Source: Pelargonium nanum | Taxonomy: Eukaryota; Streptophyta; Magnoliopsida; Geraniales; Geraniaceae | Direction of reading: 5' to 3' | NCBI GenBank assembly: GCA_036897485.1 | Contig: JAYMTF010001627.1 | Location: 1 to 22,189 of the forward strand | Length of the DNA stretch: 22,189 nucleotides | In this document: positions 18,849 through 22,189 of the stretch, one piece after another | How positions within the stretch are numbered: position 1 is the stretch's first letter | Layout of the letters: every line of letters begins with the position of its first letter | The notes under the pieces: generated by a model | What the model was told of the DNA's origin: nothing | What the model saw: the letters and a program-made list of their open reading frames with translations, nothing else | Database searches by the model: none | Translations under genes and position numbers: made by a program

Positions 18849-20551
18849 CTATTGGCTATTTGAAGGGACTACCCTCTTTGATTCAATTTCTCGCACACTT
18901 TGAACTATGTCATCAATATTTCTAGACAGGTGATTCGAGTGCTCCTCCATATCTCTCAAAACCATATGAAGCTGTTCTTGATATGCAGCAGAACGTTTGC
19001 GCTCGCGCTGTAACTCAGCAGTCAATTCTCGAATCTTTACATCTTTGTCATCCTGAAAAATAAATCAGAGGAAAAGATACAGACAGAAAATTTATCTAAG
19101 TAATTAAGAATACAGAAATGATACTTTTTTAGTGCAAAGGAGAACAATTTGGTTGTAATGCATTATCCAAATTGTTTAAAGCAGCTACATTTTATGCAAC
19201 TCATAACAAATTTACATATAAATGCTGTCCTGAGTCCCCTGGAATAAGGTTTGCAATCAAATGACTTGCCTAAACAAGAAATCTGCACAAAAACTTCCTG
19301 ATTCATTGAGATAGACGGTCAATCTCTGATTTTTCTCCAAAATTGCACTTTTGCAAAGGAACTGAGGATTGTTCAATAATAAAAGGATTTATTGCCAAAT
19401 AAGACGAAACTATTAACATGAGCAGCTCAATGGCAGAAGAGAAATTCATTATAAGAAAATAAAAAAATATTGAATGTCCAATATAGACCTATAATCAACA
19501 ACATAGTTTCCTGAATGTTAAAATAAAGTTTAAATTGTAATCCCTCCGATACAAATGTCACCAAGTGCTTTCAAAATCCCATTAAAAGGACAAGTTCAGT
19601 AGCTTGCAAGTAATAAACTACAAACTTCAAAAGAACTCAACTATGAATACATATAGGCTGATATGTGAGCTACCAAATTTGAAAGGGAAATCAAAACATT
19701 AACAACTGGAAGTAAAGACACTAGACAACTAGAGCCAGACAAAACCACAGTACGCGTGAAGACTTTAAACAAAAAAGAGTTCAAGTTCAAATGGGGTGGG
19801 GGTGGGGGAAACTTTCCAAAAAGTGCAATGAGGAACGCTTTTCAACCGAGTAAGCTAATGTCCATTTTTTGCTCAAAAGAAAAAGGAAAAAGTTGCATGT
19901 TTACATTGCATTTGTATCTCAAAATGGTAGCACGACAAAAATGTAAATGATATTATACTCAGACTATAAAAATCTTAGAAACTATAACTAACTAGGGATT
20001 GCAATTTAGATAGTCGAATTATGAAAATCAGATTGTGTAGAAGGTCCAATAAATTTTCATTAAAGTTGAGACTTGAGAATACTAACCGGCGCTTGTGATA
20101 GGATCACACTTCGACGACTGTTGGCAGGTGCATCAACCAGTGGATGATTATGCTCCTTCACAAATCTTGTAACAGCCCATTTTCCTGTTTTTTCTTTCTT
20201 TACTATTATCATTGCCTTACACCCTTCTCTTGTAATTGCTCGAGGCTTCCTGTTTTCACTTTTCCTAGGCCTTAGCCTACGAAAACCTTCTTTATTGCAC
20301 ACAAGTCGTCGCCAAACAACCTTTCCATCACGCATTGACCGACGAAAAGCATCCACCCGCATAACAAATCCTGAGCGTGTAGCGTATGCATCATAAAAAA
20401 CCTTGGCAGCCTCTTCAGATTCGAACTCCATGCCTACATACGGCTCCATATCCAAACTTCCTTCCTCCGAGGGTACCAAAATCTCTTTTCCATTAGAGTT
20501 CTCTAGCTCACCTCCATCCTCGCCCAACAAAGGGTGATCATCCACTGCCAT
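18849..20551 (-). CDS. FRF-type (FHY3/FAR1-derived, transposase-less) regulator, two exons
   Basis: Exon 1 (20551-20087) encodes 155 residues. A GTTAGT donor and a TTTTTCAG acceptor join it to exon 2 (19052-18849), which adds 67, for 222 in all. Residues 36-66 read EPYVGMEFESEE, FYDAYATRSGF and VMRV, the start of the FAR1 DNA-binding domain. Cys85 (LVCNKEGFR), Cys111 (GCKAM) and His134/His136 (KEHNHP) form the WRKY-GCM1-type zinc ligand set. A basic patch (RRLRPRKSENRKPR) lies at 91-104. Exon 2 is a coiled coil (ELTAELQRERKRSAAYQEQL, MEEHSNHL). There is no MULE transposase core or SWIM finger, as in short FRF proteins, which lack activation regions and can compete with FHY3/FAR1 (family knowledge). 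All expected ligands are present. The ATG is the first in the exon. A broken copy lies at 11296-11935. Confidence 0.9.
19053..20086 (-). other. Intron of the FRF-type gene
   Basis: A 1034-bp phase-0 intron. It has no coding potential. A fragment AATCCCTCCGATACAAATG near 19541 resembles a MITE end, but no partner terminus was found. The G-rich run GGGGTGGGGGTGGGGG near 19793 is conspicuous. Confidence 0.85.
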
Positions 20552-21302
20552 TAAAACGCCGCATAACCCTTGTAAGATTCTACTAAATCAAAGTAAATCA
20601 ACTGCCTACCCACGACCCCATATGTTTCAACAGGGCTGTTCCGGAAAACCAAATAAACTTCAGATGTTAATAAGGAAAACCCGCAAGTAATTTAAGTTAA
20701 AATATTACTATCTTAAAATCCAAAATTGAGTTTCTAATGCATCTCAAAGCAAATAAATTCCTTTTCGGGCTCATAATACTAATGCAAGACAGCCAAAATA
20801 TTGTTCAATACTGCATTTGAGAGCTGAAACCCACAAAAACAACAACCTAGGGCATTGCAGTTCCAACATAAAAACATAATTGTTAGCTTCAAGCAAGCCC
20901 TTTTAATCCAATACCCATTGATACCCAAATAAAAAGGTCTAAAACTAGTGGTGAAACGAACAAAATTAAGCAAATTTCGAACACTCAATATACAAATCAG
21001 TGCACTGAGATTGACTAAACTACATCCCCATTCAGTTCAATCATCCATCTTCCACCGATAAGACACACAAACAATTCAAGAACTTAAACTCTCTCAGCAT
21101 ACAAAAATGGGTCAGCTGTTGAAGACAGATTCCGAAAACCCAGTTTCCATTTCCCTTCCGTTGATTTTCTCAGTAAACAAACGGGGCACAACTGTCCCCT
21201 ATTGATGAAATCGGAAGGGAAAAGATAAAAAAAATTGGTGATAAATGTTGAGAAAACGAGTGTATCGAAGAAAATGGTAAGGAAATGAAATTGAAGGCTT
21301 AC
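20552..21302 (-). other. Probable 5'-UTR intron and leader of the FRF-type gene
   Basis: Read on the minus strand, a donor CAA|GTAAGC lies at 21303/21302, downstream of a purine-rich leader-like stretch. Possible acceptors before the ATG are at about 20571-20610 (for example GATTTAG or GTAGGCAG); I cannot choose between them. No coding exon is visible. The 69-codon minus frame at 20779-20988 has no domain. Confidence 0.45.
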
Positions 21303-21410
21303 TTGAAAGATGGAATCCCCAAAAAAAATCGAAAATTTGAAGGTGCGGAGCTGAGTTGAAGAAGGAAGTGAGGGAGGGAAGGAGAGGAGTGAGTACGGAA
21401 ATGCGAGATA
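21303..21410 (-). other. Probable non-coding first exon of the FRF-type gene
   Basis: On the minus strand this is a CT-rich leader (CCTCCCTCACTTCCTTCTTC) ending at a good GTAAGC donor. The transcription start near 21400-21420 is an estimate from composition alone. Confidence 0.45.
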
Positions 21411-21574
21411 CTGTCTAGGCCGTGGGGCACCGTATTCGTTTAAGGGAACCTTTGATCCGCTTTGTGTCTTTCGTTTATTCGTAGACTATTACTCCTATAA
21501 TAGATTAGACCCCACTTTCTTATGCATTCTTTTTCAATATAGAGAAATGATTGAATTAAACAATAAAAGAATAA

Positions 21575-21705
21575 TCCAGGCACGATGGGCCAAGCTGTTA
21601 AGCGCTTTGAACTCATTTTGAGGTCTCATTTTCGAACTTCTTACTGATGTTATGAGACGGGGTTAAAACGAAGACTAATCCTTGTAGAGTAACTGAATTG
21701 ATTAA
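21575..21705 (+). mobile_element. tRNA-type SINE-like element, copy 1
   Basis: GATGGGCCAAGCTGTTAAGC at 21584-21603 resembles a Pol III A box. TTTCGAACT about 45 bases on resembles a B box. The body then aligns with copy 2 at 21850-21989: GGGGTTAAAACGAAGACTAA against GGGTTAAAAGGAGAGAGTTA, and ATCCTTGTAGAGTAACTGA against ATCCCTGTTATGTAGCTCA. No poly(A) tail or sure target duplication is visible, so it is the older copy. Confidence 0.6.
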
Positions 21706-21849
21706 ATCCTACATGCTACTGTTCATTCTTATCGCACATTTTTAGTTTGCATGAGCAACGGTCTTCACGAGAGTTTTCGTTGGCTCGTACTATCGCACAC
21801 CATAATTATAAAGATAAAAAACACACAATGCAAATCAACATTTTCAATA

Positions 21850-21989
21850 TCAAGGCATGTTGGGTCAGATGATTTAAAATTTTCTATGAGATCTCAAGTT
21901 CGAGTCTTATTACAGACAGTACGAGTAGGGTGGGTTAAAAGGAGAGAGTTATCCCTGTTATGTAGCTCAACAGATATAAAAAAAAAAAA
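21850..21989 (+). mobile_element. tRNA-type SINE-like element, copy 2, with target duplication
   Basis: The A-box-like GGCATGTTGGGTCAGATGAT starts at 21854 and the B-box-like AGTTCGAGTCT is at 21898-21908. The element ends in a run of A residues at 21978-21989. Flanks are ACATTTTCAATA at 21838-21849 and ACATTTTTTCAATA at 21989-22002, a target-site duplication differing by two T residues. This combination is diagnostic of LINE-driven SINE insertion. The 98-codon frame at 21751-22047 runs through the element and is not a gene. Confidence 0.75.
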
Positions 21990-22002
21990 ACATTTTTTCA
22001 AT

Positions 22003-22189
22003 AGGGCAATTGATTGTGAATTGAGCTTTTGTTTTAAAATAGGTTAATTTAATATGGTTTATCTAAATTCAATACGAGTTGAGCTGACTAATTATATATA
22101 TAAACGTTTGTATATTATACGTTGTCTTGTATAGGTTCCTTAGGTCGTTGAAAGATAAGATTTCGGCATCTTTCTGTATCAAAAAAAAA
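22003..22189. other. Right end, nothing recognised
   Basis: AT-rich DNA with short TA repeats. No gene or element end can be supported. Confidence 0.4.

Noticed and set aside
19541..19560. CCCTCCGATACAAATG as a MITE terminus in the FRF-type intron
   Set aside because: No inverted partner with a plausible spacing was found.

Overview
This window is nuclear DNA from a flowering plant, most likely a eudicot. It is AT-rich, its genes have GT-AG introns and plant-type TATA boxes, the proteins are plant families (YIF1, FAR1-related FRF, MEE60-like), and it carries a miR535 precursor plus plant MITE, LINE and SINE relics. I cannot name the species. As I recall, miR535 is missing from Brassicaceae, which would argue against that family.

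Layout, left to right. 1-800: promoter-like DNA with two G-boxes. 1864-1974: a clear MIR535 hairpin. 2050-6500: gene-poor DNA holding three copies of one mariner/Stowaway-like MITE family, a 78-bp tandem duplication, a GT-rich block and a doubtful 73-codon ORF that may lie in a spliced exon. 6554-10815: a complete YIF1 gene with a 2.66-kb 5'-UTR intron containing a duplicated LINE tail. 11296-11935: a broken FRF-type copy whose coiled-coil exon is still open. 12291-13030: two tandemly duplicated blocks. 13166-13942 (minus) and 15222-16376 (plus): two paralogous four-pass membrane protein genes of the MEE60-like family, arranged head to head. 16600-17190: a duplicated downstream block. 17543-17990: a decayed third paralogue. 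18849-20551 (minus): an intact two-exon FRF-type gene with a probable upstream 5'-UTR exon. 21575-22002: two related tRNA-type SINE-like elements, one with a target-site duplication.

YIF1 belongs to ER-Golgi vesicle traffic, the FRF-type protein is a transposase-derived regulator of the FHY3/FAR1 lineage, and MIR535 is a post-transcriptional regulator. No shared pathway is visible. What unites the region is local duplication: two FRF-type copies flank three MEE60-like copies, and at least seven short stretches are present as adjacent two-copy repeats. I found no CRISPR array, rRNA, convincing tRNA gene or obvious undescribed multi-gene system.
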